Shown: one piece after another, positions 43,115 through 55,671 of the stretch | How positions within the stretch are numbered: the stretch's first letter is position 1 | Layout: every line of letters starts with the position of its first letter | Assembly (NCBI GenBank): GCA_026168455.1 | Contig: CM047431.1 | Span: 47,309,466 to 47,373,465 of the forward strand | Reading direction: 5' to 3' | From: Theocolax elegans | Lineage: Eukaryota > Arthropoda > Insecta > Hymenoptera > Cerocephalidae | Length of the DNA: 64,000 nucleotides | Notes under the pieces: model-generated | The model's database searches: none | Seen by the model: the letters and a program-made list of their open reading frames with translations, nothing else | Told to the model about the DNA's origin: nothing | Translations under genes and position numbers: made by a program

Positions 43115-44120
43115 ACGAGAATACTCGACGAGCTTTCCTTTATACAACGTTATAGCTCGCGCGTTCTTTTAACTGTCTCGATTCTTTTCGGCGCTTCAGT
43201 TGGACATAGTTTAGCTCGGGTAAACTTCTAGCCGAGCTTAATAAACGAGACCGGTTACGGAAATTTACGAGATACACCCGTGTAAAAACTTTATTCGCCT
43301 ACTTTTACATCCTACCGTATAGTTTCTTCCTTTTTACCATCTCTCTCTCTCTCTCTCTTTATTAAACCTTCGTGTATAAGTCTAATATTCTGGTATCGCA
43401 TTCAAATTTTTCAAAGTCCCAAGGTTTTTCCCGACGTCACTGCGTATATATATATGATATTAATACCAGTAGCATTTCGTTGCAACCTTTTATTTCTAAA
43501 GGTTAATGTACAAAACTTGGTAATTTACATGTAGACTACGCGAAACTTTGTTAAAAGATTTTCCACGGTAAATACATGTATAAAAAATGTGTATTATATT
43601 AAATTATTCGCGACGATCGGATTGTATTAAATTTTTGGTCACACAAACTTTGGCGGTTTACGTTACTTTGTAACTTCTTTTTTTTCTCTCTCTCTCTCTT
43701 TCGTCTATATATTTTACGACGAGAGGGAAATTTTAAGAAGATGAGTTATATTTTAGAATTTACGCGAATCGCTAAGAGATTCGGTAATAAAGAGGAAAGT
43801 TTAGTTTACGATAATTAGTACAAAAAATTTAATTAAAAAAAGGATAATCAACGGATGCGATTCTTGCGCAATTGTGGGTATAGTCTTATTATATATACCA
43901 GAGATTATTTTTAGATTTTAGTTTTCGTATCATAAACATAATTTAAACATATTTTATTATTAATTTACCTTGATTTATCTCGCATTATTCTATGTTAATT
44001 TACCTTCTTTGTCCACCAATGTATCGATCAATTGATTATTGTATTAGATAAACGTCGTCAATTGAAATAATTCCTGTTTTATTTCACAACTATTATTCGA
44101 ACTTTGGTTTTTTTAATAGC
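41933..44120. other. Noncoding sequence with long CT microsatellites
   Basis: Contains (CT)n at 42864-42907 and 43083-43110, shorter runs near 43340 and 43687, and (AC)n near 42585. GC is higher around 42180-42420. No supported gene; small frames here are TTG/GTG-started or repeat-encoded. Confidence 0.5.
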
Positions 44121-44124
44121 TTAA

Positions 44125-44508
44125 TGGGGTTTCATACTCATTTAAAAATTCAAATTTCGCGCCAGAAAATAGCAGACGAAAAAACAAGTAATTTACTTAT
44201 AACAATTAATAAAAATAAATTTACGCAAAATCAAGAGTTAGTTGCCGTTAGTTGTGTAATTATCTATCATTTTACAAAGTTTCAAGTTATTATAATAATA
44301 TGTCGCCGAGAAGACCTTGAAAAATATAAGAATATCAATGTAATAACTTGAAACTTTGTAAAATGATAGATAAATATATAACGGAGGGCAACTAACTCTT
44401 AATTTTGCGTAAATTTGCTTTTATTAATAGTTATAAGTAAATTACTTGTTTTTTCATCTGCTATTTAGTGGCGTGAAATTTGAATTTTTAATTGAGTATG
44501 ACACCCCC
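44125..44508. mobile_element. Palindromic TTAA-target element E (384 bp)
   Basis: TTAA at 44121-44124 and 44509-44512. Ends TGGGGTTTCATACTCA and the complement of GAGTATGACACCCCC; arms pair through AACTTGAAACTTTGTAAAAT-type sequence. Same length and similar ends as element A. Confidence 0.8.
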
Positions 44509-44512
44509 TTAA

Positions 44513-46381
44513 GTATACAAAAGTTATGTTTATAATTGAAAAATAGTTACAAATTTACGTCAATTTGTATTGAAGGAGTTACATTAATTTTTAATTTTAA
44601 TTTTCTGACTATACAGTTCTTTGTTTAAACGTATTTTTTAAAGAGCTTAAGCTATATATCCAAACTAATGTTCAAATTAATAATATTCTTGATGCCAGTT
44701 TTCTTCTTGTTTTTAGATTCTAACTTAAGTTTACCAGTATTTGAGTTATACTCGTCTCGATAAAGTACTATTTCTCCTAGATTTTCAAAAAATCATATTC
44801 CACAATTTGAAAGAAATTCGTTTCCTAAAGGACATGTCCTCTCCTTAAATTCAGTTTCTTCTAATCGGATATCAAAATCGTCATAGCTCCATCTGTGAAA
44901 GAAAAGAATTTAAAATTAAACAAAATAGTTATTTAAATGGTTTAGATAAAAAATTAATATTATAATATATAGAGTGACTAAACCAGTGGTTGGATAGATA
45001 TACCAGTGATGAAGAATTATGAAATAAATAGTCTATTGAATTATATTCTCCGTGAGCAATACGTATGTGTGGGTATAATCGTTATTATCATCCAATTTTT
45101 TGTTTGGTTGTTTGATAAAGTAAGAGGAGGTAGAAGCAAAGTTATCTGGTCTTTCCGAAAAAATCTACAGAGAAAATCGATCGAGATTATATGGAAAGTA
45201 ACATATAACTGAACATTTAATTATTTATCTAAAAAGGCATAAATTTTCAACGCAATAATCAGAATTAAATGACAGATTTAAAATTCTGGAAAAATTTGGG
45301 TATATCATTTGAAACACGTTCTAAAGGTATGGCGTTCAGGAGTTTTTTTAATAATTTATTCTTTTCAGGAAAGTTCAGGAAAATTTAGGAAAGCTTAGAA
45401 CAAGAGCTTTATTTTATACGTCTAATTGCTCAAATAACTTAACAGATGGCAATTTATGCTTGATTATAATTGAATAAAAAATTCTTTATTTTTAATAACG
45501 GTTAAGTTGTAAGAGACTTGGTCATATTTGGTACATGATTGGGCCAAGTTCCACGTGATTGCGCCACTACCAAAATTCGCTAGATTAGTTGCGAAGCGCA
45601 AGACTTGAAACACACGCACACTAGCCAGCTAGGCAATCGAAGCTCGCGACCACAGGTTCCATTAGAGAGACTCTTTCACCTACTGCGTCTAAGTATTATT
45701 AAATCTTGTATTATTAGGCCGAGAGAAAAGACTCCCGTTATAGAAAGAATATAGTAACAATACGTTTGTACTCTTCTTTGTAGATTACACCTGAATCGCG
45801 ACTTATCTATTCAGGATAATTAACGTGTCACCGTGCATGCCCAGTTGGGGTAGTAACTTAATTAAAAAATAACTAAAAGGTGTTTAAAAATGTGTGTATT
45901 TATATAGATTATTTTGATACGTATAGCCGTTGATCCGGTACGTGATATAGTCAACCAGTCAAATTCCACGTTGCAGTTTTTCTAGCCAATGGTACAGCGT
46001 TACATCGATCTACGTAAATTAATAAAGTGAGAGCATCATTAAAATTATTGTAAAAAAAGAAATAACCGATTGTATATATCTATTGACGATCAGCTAAATC
46101 CGTAAAATTTAATGAACTATTATTCACAGGTGTATATAATTATTAACGACTGTAAAATCTGATAAAGATAAAGGGCTTTTACTTTGTTTTACTTAGAGCC
46201 TACTATTTCTTTTCTTTCATTCCTTACCGAATGCAACCCACCTCATATTAAAAAAAAAAAACAATTTTATATACACAACCAAGAAGTTAATACAAAGTAA
46301 TTAGGTCAAAATAATTCAATAATGGATAGATATATATATAAGAGTATTCTATATACGTATATATTAGAGTAATTCTAGTTA
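44513..46381. other. Noncoding sequence
   Basis: AT-rich. The 45490-45850 part is less AT-rich and could be an old LTR fragment, but no partner or target duplication was found. No gene supported. Confidence 0.4.
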
Positions 46382-46385
46382 TTAA

Positions 46386-47575
46386 GGGGAGTCCGTAGAG
46401 TATAGTTGAATATATCACCACCCGAAAATTTGCGAGCAGAAGTGGCGCTGCCGTCAGATAGACTGACAAGGAGACCCTCATATGTTTGGGAAACGGATCG
46501 TGCCCAGCTTGTAGTATATGTTTTCTAATATAAAAATATGAAAAAAGCCAGAGCCGCAGACTCTAACAATCGTTTTTTCAAAAGTTATACGATGTTAAAG
46601 CCAAATTTCCAAAGAAAAGAGACTTCACTTTAAACGCTTATAACTTCTGACCTATCAAATATTAACATTCAAACAAAAATTTACTGAAAAGCTGAGATAA
46701 AATAGATACATTTTAAAAAAAAGTACGTTCAAATCCGTTAAAATGGAGCAGAGTTATAGCCGAATTAATAATTTGAAGAAATTTAGCTTAAAAAAATCAA
46801 TAAAATTTGTACTGCTCAATTTTTGTTTAAAATTGCCTCTAATTCTTAATTTGGTTATAACTCTGCTCCATTTTAACGGATTCGAACGTACTTTTTTTTA
46901 AAATATATCTATTTTATCTCAGCTTTTCAGTAAATTTTTGTTTAAATGTCAATATTTGATAGGTCAGAAGTTATAAGCGTTTAAAGTGAAATCTCTTTTT
47001 TTTGGAAATTTTGCTTTAACATCGTATAACTTTTGAAAAAACAATTGTTAGAGTATGCGGCTCTGGCTTTTTTCATATTTTTATATTAGAAAACATATAC
47101 TACAAGCTGGGCACGATCCGTTTCCCAAACATATGAGGGTCTTCTTGTGAGTTCATATTCGACAACAATTTTGGACAATTAAAAAAAAAAATAGAGTTTT
47201 TACTACACAAATCAAAGTTAAGCGCCATACCTATTGATGTAATGATTAATTACATATTACTTAGCTGATCGAAAAGTCAGTATTTTCGACGAATAGCGAG
47301 AAGTACGAAGTGACTTCGGTATATGTTCTCAGAATTGATTCGTACTTATCAGTATTCGTCGAAAATACTGACTTTTCGATCAGGTAAGCTATATGTAATT
47401 AATCATTACATCAATAGCTATGGCGCTCAACTCTGATTTTGTGTAGTAGAAACTTTATTTCCTATAAATGTTCATAATTATTGTTGAATATGAACTCAGC
47501 CTATCTGACGGCAGCGCCACTTTTGCTCGCAAAATTCGGGTGGTGGATTTGTGAAGTTATGAGTACGGACTGCCC
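46386..47575. mobile_element. Palindromic TTAA-target element F (1,190 bp), with a nested insertion
   Basis: TTAA at 46382-46385 and 47576-47579. Ends GGGGAGTCCGTA and TACGGACTGCCC. Arms carry CACCACCCGAAAATTTG and GTGGCGCTGCCGTCAGATA and their complements. The shorter copy G (51508-51926) shows the uninterrupted form; copy F is interrupted by a second foldback element. Confidence 0.85.
46467..47147. mobile_element. Foldback element nested in element F (681 bp)
   Basis: Inverted ends CAAGGAGACCCTCATATG and complement CAAGAAGACCCTCATATG; arms of about 320 bp. Flanked by TGA on each side at the point where copy G reads straight through. Related to the 40001-41060 foldback element. Confidence 0.8.
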
Positions 47576-47579
47576 TTAA

Positions 47580-48978
47580 TACCTAATGTTGGACCAATAT
47601 TGACACCCATAGTATTGATTTACTATTAGTATTTAGAAATGGTAAAGTTACGGTAGCATTGATAAAATACATGTTGACGCAATATTTAATTCCGTATCTA
47701 TTTCCATCGTTACAATATTAAGTTAAATATTGCATTACGAAAATGTATAACATGTTTATCTTATTCCATATACAAATACTGTTGAATAGAAATAAAAAGT
47801 AAAATGAAACATTACTAACTTATATGTCAATAAATTTATTTATTTATTTATTCAATCAGATTACACTTACGTATATGAAATTTAGTAATAATTGTAGGTG
47901 GGTTTCTCTATATTTGGTGGACGCTATATGAGAAATTTATTTTTACGAATTATTTTAATTAATTTTGGTGTTGTATCTCTTATAAAAATTGTAAGTTGTT
48001 TTGTTCCGCTACTCCCCAAGTAATTATATAATGTTTGACAATACTATTAAAGAAAGCGTGATAGTTCATCACGACACTTTTTACTTGCATTATTTTACTT
48101 AGCTTATATGAAAAAATGTGAATTTTAAAAACTATCGTTAGTGACTGTCTGTGATGTATTTTTTCTTTATTATGTATTAATTAATTTATTTAGTAATTTT
48201 ATAAGAATTGTTATAAAATAAAGAAAGAAAATCAACGCAGCAGAGTTATATATTTACAACGTAAAATTGTAGCGTAACGGTATAATCCTTAATAAGGATA
48301 GAGGAGATCTATCGAGACCTTACTAAACAATTTGAATTGTTAATTTGTTCACCAAAATCGAAAGTACCTATGTCTCGAAAAAATAGTTGACATATTATAA
48401 ATAATGTACGTACATACACAATTTATTATTTTTACTTGCCTGCGTATATCTCGATATATAAAACTTAGGAACAGCAACTTTCGAACGTATATATATATAT
48501 ATATATAACGAGTAAATTTTTTGCCATAATAGAGAAGTCAAATAGAGTAAATAATTTTGACATCAACAGTCGATAAAGGCAGGTACACCCCAGTTTTTTT
48601 CTCTCTTCTCGAGTATCACACATTGCACGCGTCCTCGTAGTTTTATTTATTTATTTTTTTCCCTCCGTTTGCAACTTTTACACCGTCGTGGATGGCAATA
48701 CTCGATATACGTTATCACGGAAACGGCAACTCTTAAATTAAAAAGTTGGCGCAAACTCGCACGTACGTCCCTATTGAAAAAGATACACGTGTTATATAAG
48801 AAGGGGGACGGTGGAACGTCGACGTCGCGTTGCAGATACATCCCATCTCAATATATACGGGTATATACTTCAATTTATAATTTGCCAATAGTTCCTTCAA
48901 CTTTTGATCATCTCTCCTACAGGTGACACTTCTTTTTTTTACAACACTTTGATCTATAGCTGTAACGTGTATTACACC

Positions 48979-49023
<45 letters not shown>

Positions 49024-51503
49024 CACTGTGTAATATACGGGCAAGTCGATAACATGACTTCCAAGAGTTTGACGCAATGAAGAAATTATGTTCATAAAAA
49101 TGAATTTAAAAAAAAAAGTACACACTGAGTAAACTGTATTTTTATACAATGTATATAGCAGACTGTACCTGTACAAGTATTATGTATATTAAAAATATAA
49201 ATATTTGTAAAAGTAGGGCAACCGATCCATAAAGGAGAAAATATAGTAAATAAAAAAAAAATAAAGTATTTTAGTCGAAAATGTAGTAAAGCTTCCATGG
49301 TGCACGTGTTGCATCTAGTGTCTATATTTAGGTCCAGTATTGGGCTGTCAGGTAAATCTGCGACCTCTCCATCGATCATTCGGCGCCTAAAACTCGAACC
49401 TCTTGTTCCCGTTGTATATAAGATTGCGACTCTTTGTCCATAACTTTTTCAGGGCAAAAAACAACGTTCTTCGCTTCAGTTTAAAGTGGGATACACAAAG
49501 AGTATGTCGTTTACGTTATTTTAACATTTTCATCTCTCTCTCTCTCTCTCTCTCGCTCTTTCCGTCCCTCTGGTCTTTGCCATCTACATATCATGCAAAC
49601 AATACGATTTGAACGAATGAACGTGTAATACAAAATTATACCGAAACGAAATCGAAAGAATTGTAAAAATATAAAGATAAATAAAATGGAAAAGGAAAAT
49701 AATAAACTCGAGACGATTAAAAGTTGTAATTGTTTAAACTGGAGGAATTATCGTATAAAACGCGGATGGGAATAACAAAATTCAGTAGTTACATAAAAAA
49801 GTAATGAAAAAGCATGCTTACAACTTGAGCTACTTTAATTGCATTTTAATTCAAGCAGCTGTTTGCATTATGTAAAAATATTACCCACTTCCTAAAGTAT
49901 AAGAAGAAGGAGGAGGAGGAGGAGGAGGAGGAGGAGAGTAAGGAGAAGAAGAAGAAAAGGTCGTAACGAAGTGGTACGAGGGAAGAAGAAGGCGCAAGGA
50001 AATCTATAGAGAAAGAGAAAGAAAGAGAGAGAGAGAGAGAGACCACGGAGGAATCGTAAAGAAGAAAAATACCCAGTTTTGAGGAATATAAAGAGGCTAC
50101 GGGGATAGGAATTGACGAAGAGAGATGCGGGAGGAAACCTGGGATTCAGGATCATTTAACGAATTAACAATTATAATCCACCATTTGAATTCCCAGCTGA
50201 TTAGCATAAGCGCCCGATATCTGAAAACTTGGTTGGGGCTAACACGAGAATAACCCAATGGTAGGAGATATAGAGAGATAGAGAGAAATGAGAGTATAAT
50301 TCCGTATGATTTAATCGAGAAGGAGGTGACTATCAGGCTCAAGAAGTAAGAGAAAGATGGATTGAGTATTTTAATTGTTGAGGAGAGGAAGGAGAAAAAG
50401 TTTTAATTTGCGAATAATTATTATATCAACTTCTGATATTCGTATAATTAAATAAACATAATTAAACGAACGTGTAGACAAGTATATCCATAATATGAAA
50501 ATAACATTCGAGAAACTCGAAAATTGAAACTCGATCTCGATCTCAATGGGCGAAATAAAAATAAGTGAATGTTGTTGTATTTGTTATAAAGGCAGGGAAT
50601 GACAAAATGCAAATATCATTGCAATCCTCTGATCATCTAGTAGTATTGTTAATCAAATTTCATTCGATATAATCGAATAAGAAATGTATTTCAAGAATGA
50701 CAATGTGTTTAAATAAGAAACGTACGCTAGATACATTTAAGTGAATTAAAGCGTAATTAAATTTAGTTCTAAAATTATTTCATTATTTTTTACTTTTAAT
50801 AGAATTTCTTCATAATATTTATTATAAGGTTAAGAATATGGTACGTGCGTGTTCTAGATTCTATTTATATTAAACGAATGTTAAATTCAATCCATAATTT
50901 AAATTTTCTAAAAGTATTGAATGAGAAGTATTACTTTTACATAAATTGTTTTATAAAAAAATTTAAGGACAAATGTACGAGAAAATCGCCTTTTATTGCG
51001 TTAAACTATATATTTTTGCGAGGTTTCAAAGATGATTTATTCGTATGCATGGATTACTATATAAACCAGTTACTTATATATGAAAGTTAAGATTTTAGGC
51101 ACAATCGTTACAATGACATTAAATAATAATATACACTTATTTTTAAAAATGTTTAATAATAAAATCTCAAATTTGTTAGATTTTGAATTATTTACTAATA
51201 AAATTTATTTTTAATGGTTTTATTGTATGATATTGAGAATTACAAGTTTAGCGCTTTTTATAAAAATCTATTTTGATCATTAATTATACAATAAAAAATA
51301 TTTTTTAATTTTATAAAATGCCTTATAAATTTAAATCTTTTATATACCTCAAAACGAAACATTTCAATCTATGATGATTTTTGATAAATTTTGTACACTG
51401 AAAAAAGTAATTCTCTACTTCAAAAAAAATGGTACATTTGCCATTGTTTTAACATCTTTACTTAGCGGCAAATGTCAATTTCTTAACTATTAGGAAATAT
51501 TCC
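47580..51503. other. Gene-poor stretch with microsatellites
   Basis: (CA)n at 48981-49021, CT run near 49533-49556, (GGA)n at 49906-49936 and a GA run near 50016-50042. AT-rich elsewhere. Frames encoded by these repeats (for example 49846-50155) are not genes. Nothing else supported. Confidence 0.5.
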
Positions 51504-51507
51504 TTAA

Positions 51508-51926
51508 GGGGAGTCCGTAGAGTATAGTTGAATATATCACCACCCGAAAATTTGGGAGCAGAAGTGGCGCTGCCGTCAGATAAGCTGAGTTCATATTCGA
51601 CAATAATTATGGGCAATTAAAGAAAATAGAGTTTTTACTACACAAAATTAAAATTAAGCGCCATAGCTATTGATGTAATGATTAATACGTATTACTTATC
51701 ACTATACGTCGAAAATACTGACTTTTCGATCAGGTAAGCAATATGTAATTAATCATTACATCAGTAGCTATGGCGCTCAACTCTGATTTTGTGTGGTAGA
51801 AACTCTATTTTCTTTAATTGCCCATAATTATTGTCGAATATGAACTCAGCCTATCTGACGGCAGCGCCACTTCTGCTCCCAAATTTTCGGGTGGTGGATT
51901 TATGAAGCTATGAGTACGAACTGCCC
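51508..51926. mobile_element. Palindromic TTAA-target element G (419 bp)
   Basis: TTAA at 51504-51507 and 51927-51930. Near-identical ends and arms to element F but without its nested insertion. Noncoding. Confidence 0.85.
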
Positions 51927-51930
51927 TTAA

Positions 51931-53292
51931 TAAAAAAAGCAATCAAATGAAACCTAATATTTTTTACTAATAAATATAAATTTTAAACTAATTTATAAAG
52001 TAAAGATTGTTATTAACGAAGAAATATAATTACATATCATACTGAATACAATCGTTTAGTTAAATTAGTAAATATATTTAATTACAAGTTAATGTATGAG
52101 AAGTTAGGTAGACATATACTTATATCATAAATGCATAAAATTTACTATCAAGTTCAAAAAGACGTCGACTCCTTCTAGCGGTGTGTGATAAGATTATCCT
52201 TACGATGCATTGTATTAATAATAATATATATCATTTATTACGTATTAATAAAGAACGTCTTAATTAAAACAAATTTATATAATCGTTTTTAGAAATATTC
52301 TTTAACTCAAAGAATCTCTTTTCTCAGACATGTTTATCTTTAAATAAAACTGTGCTAATCATAAAGTGTCTAAAAATAAAAATTTTGTAATTTTGATACG
52401 AACATTTCAATTTATCGCGAAAGAAGATATTTTGAAATATTGAACAAAATACGAATTAATGAAATTTTAATAAGTCAAGTAAATTTATTGATTTGTTAGC
52501 GTTATAGCTGATGATATAAAAATACACAGCGTGGTCAAAATTATTACGTTCCGAAATCAATTAATAATAAATAATATGTATAACTTATCATAATACACAA
52601 ATTATAATGAAAATATATCGTTCTACGATAAATTGACGGTACAATGTGTATAAGAGTAGAGAATTTTACACTTTAAACAAATTAAAAATGCATAAAAATT
52701 GCTTTTGTCTAAAAAAATTTACATTCAAACGGTGATATTTACACTTTAGAATTTAGTGTGTAAGTTATCGTCTGCTCACTCCGATGCCAAAAAATTATCG
52801 TAAAAAAATTAATAAAACGAGTTAATGTTATGCGAACTGTACGATCATCGAAAATTTAGCATCGATTATTTTGGTTTTGCTGTATAAGCCTTTCTTTTTT
52901 TTTTTCCTTTTTTATACGTCAGATGTGTCAAAAGTATAGAGGTATTTTAATATAATATGATGTAGGGATAAAATTCTAGTGATTATCCGTAAAATAATTT
53001 CAAAATGTTTTTTAATGTGTGTAATTTTTATGGGCATTTAATTATCTTCGAAATATTTATAATTTTAAAAACAATTAATCTCGTTAATTAATGAACCGAT
53101 CAATTTGAAAATTTGCTTAATCATACAACAGTGTTCTCGTAGTTTCGCTTATGTAAATGTCCATTTTTTTCGACGGCGTCAATTGAGAAGAAAAATTATT
53201 ATACTTAAATAAATGTGATAAATTGTGGACGAACCAAGACATCATTGTCTTTTCTTTCGGTATTATATATCAATGCGTCCTAAATTTCATAC
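51931..53292. other. AT-rich noncoding sequence
   Basis: No gene supported. Confidence 0.5.
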
Positions 53293-53293
53293 A

Positions 53294-53364
53294 AAAATGG
53301 CTGTGGAAGGAAATTTGACTGTTAGATCTGTGACAGAAAATATTTCTTTCCACAGCCACTTTTG
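53294..53364. ncRNA. miRNA-precursor-like hairpin (tentative)
   Basis: Two 24-base arms are complementary at about 20 positions (5' arm contains TGGCTGTGGAAGGAAAT, 3' arm ATTTCTTTCCACAGCCA). An inner CTGT/ACAG pair shortens the loop. The size fits a pre-miRNA, but I do not recognise the mature sequence and a decayed small inverted-repeat element is equally possible. Confidence 0.3.
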
Positions 53365-54171
53365 AATGCATCAATATTTTTGTAAACGGAGAGAAAAGTT
53401 AAATAAAAATAATCTATACTGTTCTGAGTAAAATAGTGACATTTGTTTTTTTTTTATAATTTTGTCCAGAATTTTCTATAAAAGTTGAATATCACATAAA
53501 ATTTTCGTTGGTACCAGATAGTCATCTTTCCCAGACGATACGTAGATTTGTACAATTTTTATTAAAATATTTAGATAATTTTCAAAACAAATTTTTTGTC
53601 GGTCGATAAATATTGATGTTTACGAAAATAATAATACTGTAAGTTTGACATCATCATAAATATTATTATTAATATTATATATTTTATTCGTTAACTCCAT
53701 CTCGTTGAGGTAGAAGGAAACTAAAGTTAATCAATCGTTAGAAAAGTAGGAGTACTGCGTTACCAACGAATGGATAACATTTTTTTTCAAATATCGATTT
53801 AAATCGACACTTTTTATTTCTCTTTTTTTTTTAATTTAAAAAAATGTCCTTATTTTCTTGCGTGATATTATTCGATAGGTTCGAAAGGTCGTGTTCGGAT
53901 CGTAGATGTAAGAAATAACGTGCAAAATCGAGGTGTCATAAAAATTTGTATATTATCTCATACAAGTTACAAATATTAAACAAAAATTATGTACATAAAA
54001 AAGATGATTATAAAAATGAATAATTTCGATATAGCTAGAATATCCTCATTCGTATATCAATAAACCTCGGATTTGTTCAAACATATACAAAGAGATGTCG
54101 TATAAAGATTCCACCCGCCTAATACAACCCGAATTGTGCCTACGTCTCGCATCTCGAATGAAGAGCTGATT
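53365..54171. other. Noncoding sequence 3' of the P450 gene
   Basis: AT-rich; presumably includes the 3' UTR of the minus-strand P450 gene at its right end. I could not fix a polyadenylation site. Confidence 0.4.
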
Positions 54172-55671
54172 TTAATGCAACTTGGTGCTGTTCCTCGATC
54201 GGCCATACGTAACCCACAGACCGTTATCTACAGTTGAGACGAACGTTTTCGTGCTGAGCTTCACCGGGATTTTAGTCTTGGCCGAAGCGTTCAATTGGTA
54301 ATTCCTCAAAATAGTGGCCAGCATCATTTTCAAGACGATCGTGTTGAACTCGAGGGCCACGCAATACTTTGGATTCTCAAATGGCAGAAAGTCGAATTTA
54401 CATCTCTTCTTTTTGTTCACCGGGCTGAATCGTTCCGGATCGAAAACCGTAGGATTCGGCCACAAAGTCTCGTCCATGTGGACACCTTGGGACGAAACGA
54501 AGACCAAATCACCAGGCTTCAAAGTGCAACTCTGCCCGTCCGAGCCGACGAACTCGACAGCCTTGTTGCAAATTTTGGATATCGCGCCGAACACCGGATG
54601 CAATCTCATCGTTTCGTTGATTATCTGTTCCAAGTATTTCATGTCTCGTAAAGCTTCGTAGGTGAGTTCTCCACCGTGTTTCTTGATAATCTCGTTGATG
54701 TCCTTGCGCGCGCGCTTCTGGATCTCCGGGTTCCAAGCGATGTAGAAGAACATGAAGCTCCCGATGAGAGAGATCACCTCGTACGACTCGAAGAGGAAAG
54801 TGAAGAGGTGACCGGTCACTTTGTCTTGGTCCATATTTGTGTTATCCGCTTCGTCGACCAGCCAGTGCAACACGTCGTTGGGCGTTGGTCCGTTTTTCCT
54901 TCGGTTGTTCAATATCTTACCCGCGGTTTCTCGGAGCAGGTGATCCGTGCTGCTCGACACCAATTTCAGGTGCAACACTCGCGCCAATTTCGGTACCAGC
55001 AGGCATACGAATTGACGGAGACCGTTCATCTTACCCGGTTTGAAGATCTTCTTCAGGGACGACGCGACGAATTCGGATTCGGAGCTGTTGATTTTGGTAC
55101 CCAAACCGATGTTACCCACGATCTCTCCAGCCAATTTTGACATCTCGGTGATCAACTCGAGCTCGACTACGCCGTTTCGATTGTCGTCGATCTTCCTGTC
55201 CAAATGTACGTTCAACTCGGTGCAAAATTTCCGCAAGAGGGTGAACGCGACGTTCAATCGGTCGTTCGTGAATATGTTGACCATCCACGACGAGATTTCG
55301 CTCGAGAAAAAGGGCGTGTTCGCCAGCAACGGGTCGCACTTATCGTGCGGTCGTACGAACGTACTGAAACTCGACCATTTCGTTTGCAATACGGTTTTGA
55401 CTAGCTGTGGCTCGCGCACCAACAGCGCCGGTGTTCGCATGAAGTAGAATCCGTACATGCTACTTTCCGGTGCGCTCTTGTACAGCCGGTAGCACAGACC
55501 TGAGAAATTCTCCTCTTGCTTGAACACGGCTATTAAGTTACCGAACACCGCGGTTATCGCAGGCACGTGGACGATTTTCTTTAGGGACCAGTAATTGTAA
55601 TTGTAGGTGAGGTAGACGAAAACCGGTATGAACACTGCTAGGACGCAAAGTGCTACGATGTCGTAATCCAT
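54172..55671 (-). CDS. Cytochrome P450, CYP3 clan / CYP6-like, divergent at catalytic positions
   Basis: A 499-residue single-exon protein from a true ATG (55669-55671) to TAA. Family role: NADPH-dependent monooxygenase of the ER membrane. Residues 6-25 form a membrane anchor. Conserved marks are the K-helix ExxR (E353, R356), the PERF motif (412-415) and the heme-ligand Cys437. Departures are strong. The heme loop reads PFENPKYCVALEF, one residue short and without the usual glycines. The I-helix AGx(E/D)T is ESYEV, with Val299 for the oxygen-activating Thr. The C-helix WxxxR has Ile133 for the heme-propionate Arg. The proline-rich hinge is reduced. Length is normal, the frame is uninterrupted and GC content is higher than the flanks, so it is probably under constraint. 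It could have altered or lost oxygenase activity. Lack of introns suggests intron loss or retroposition, or is typical of its subfamily. Confidence 0.9.
   Translation of the reverse strand: MDYDIVALCVLAVFIPVFVYLTYNYNYWSLKKIVHVPAITAVFGNLIAVFKQEENFSGLCYRLYKSAPESSMYGFYFMRTPALLVREPQLVKTVLQTKWSSFSTFVRPHDKCDPLLANTPFFSSEISSWMVNIFTNDRLNVAFTLLRKFCTELNVHLDRKIDDNRNGVVELELITEMSKLAGEIVGNIGLGTKINSSESEFVASSLKKIFKPGKMNGLRQFVCLLVPKLARVLHLKLVSSSTDHLLRETAGKILNNRRKNGPTPNDVLHWLVDEADNTNMDQDKVTGHLFTFLFESYEVISLIGSFMFFYIAWNPEIQKRARKDINEIIKKHGGELTYEALRDMKYLEQIINETMRLHPVFGAISKICNKAVEFVGSDGQSCTLKPGDLVFVSSQGVHMDETLWPNPTVFDPERFSPVNKKKRCKFDFLPFENPKYCVALEFNTIVLKMMLATILRNYQLNASAKTKIPVKLSTKTFVSTVDNGLWVTYGRSRNSTKLH

Noticed and set aside
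45490..45850. Possible old LTR (TGTAAGAGACTTGG start)
   Set aside because: No second LTR, no target duplication and no clear CA end.
49846..50155. Leu/Ser-rich frames antisense to GGA and GA repeats
   Set aside because: Composition is that of the microsatellite itself.
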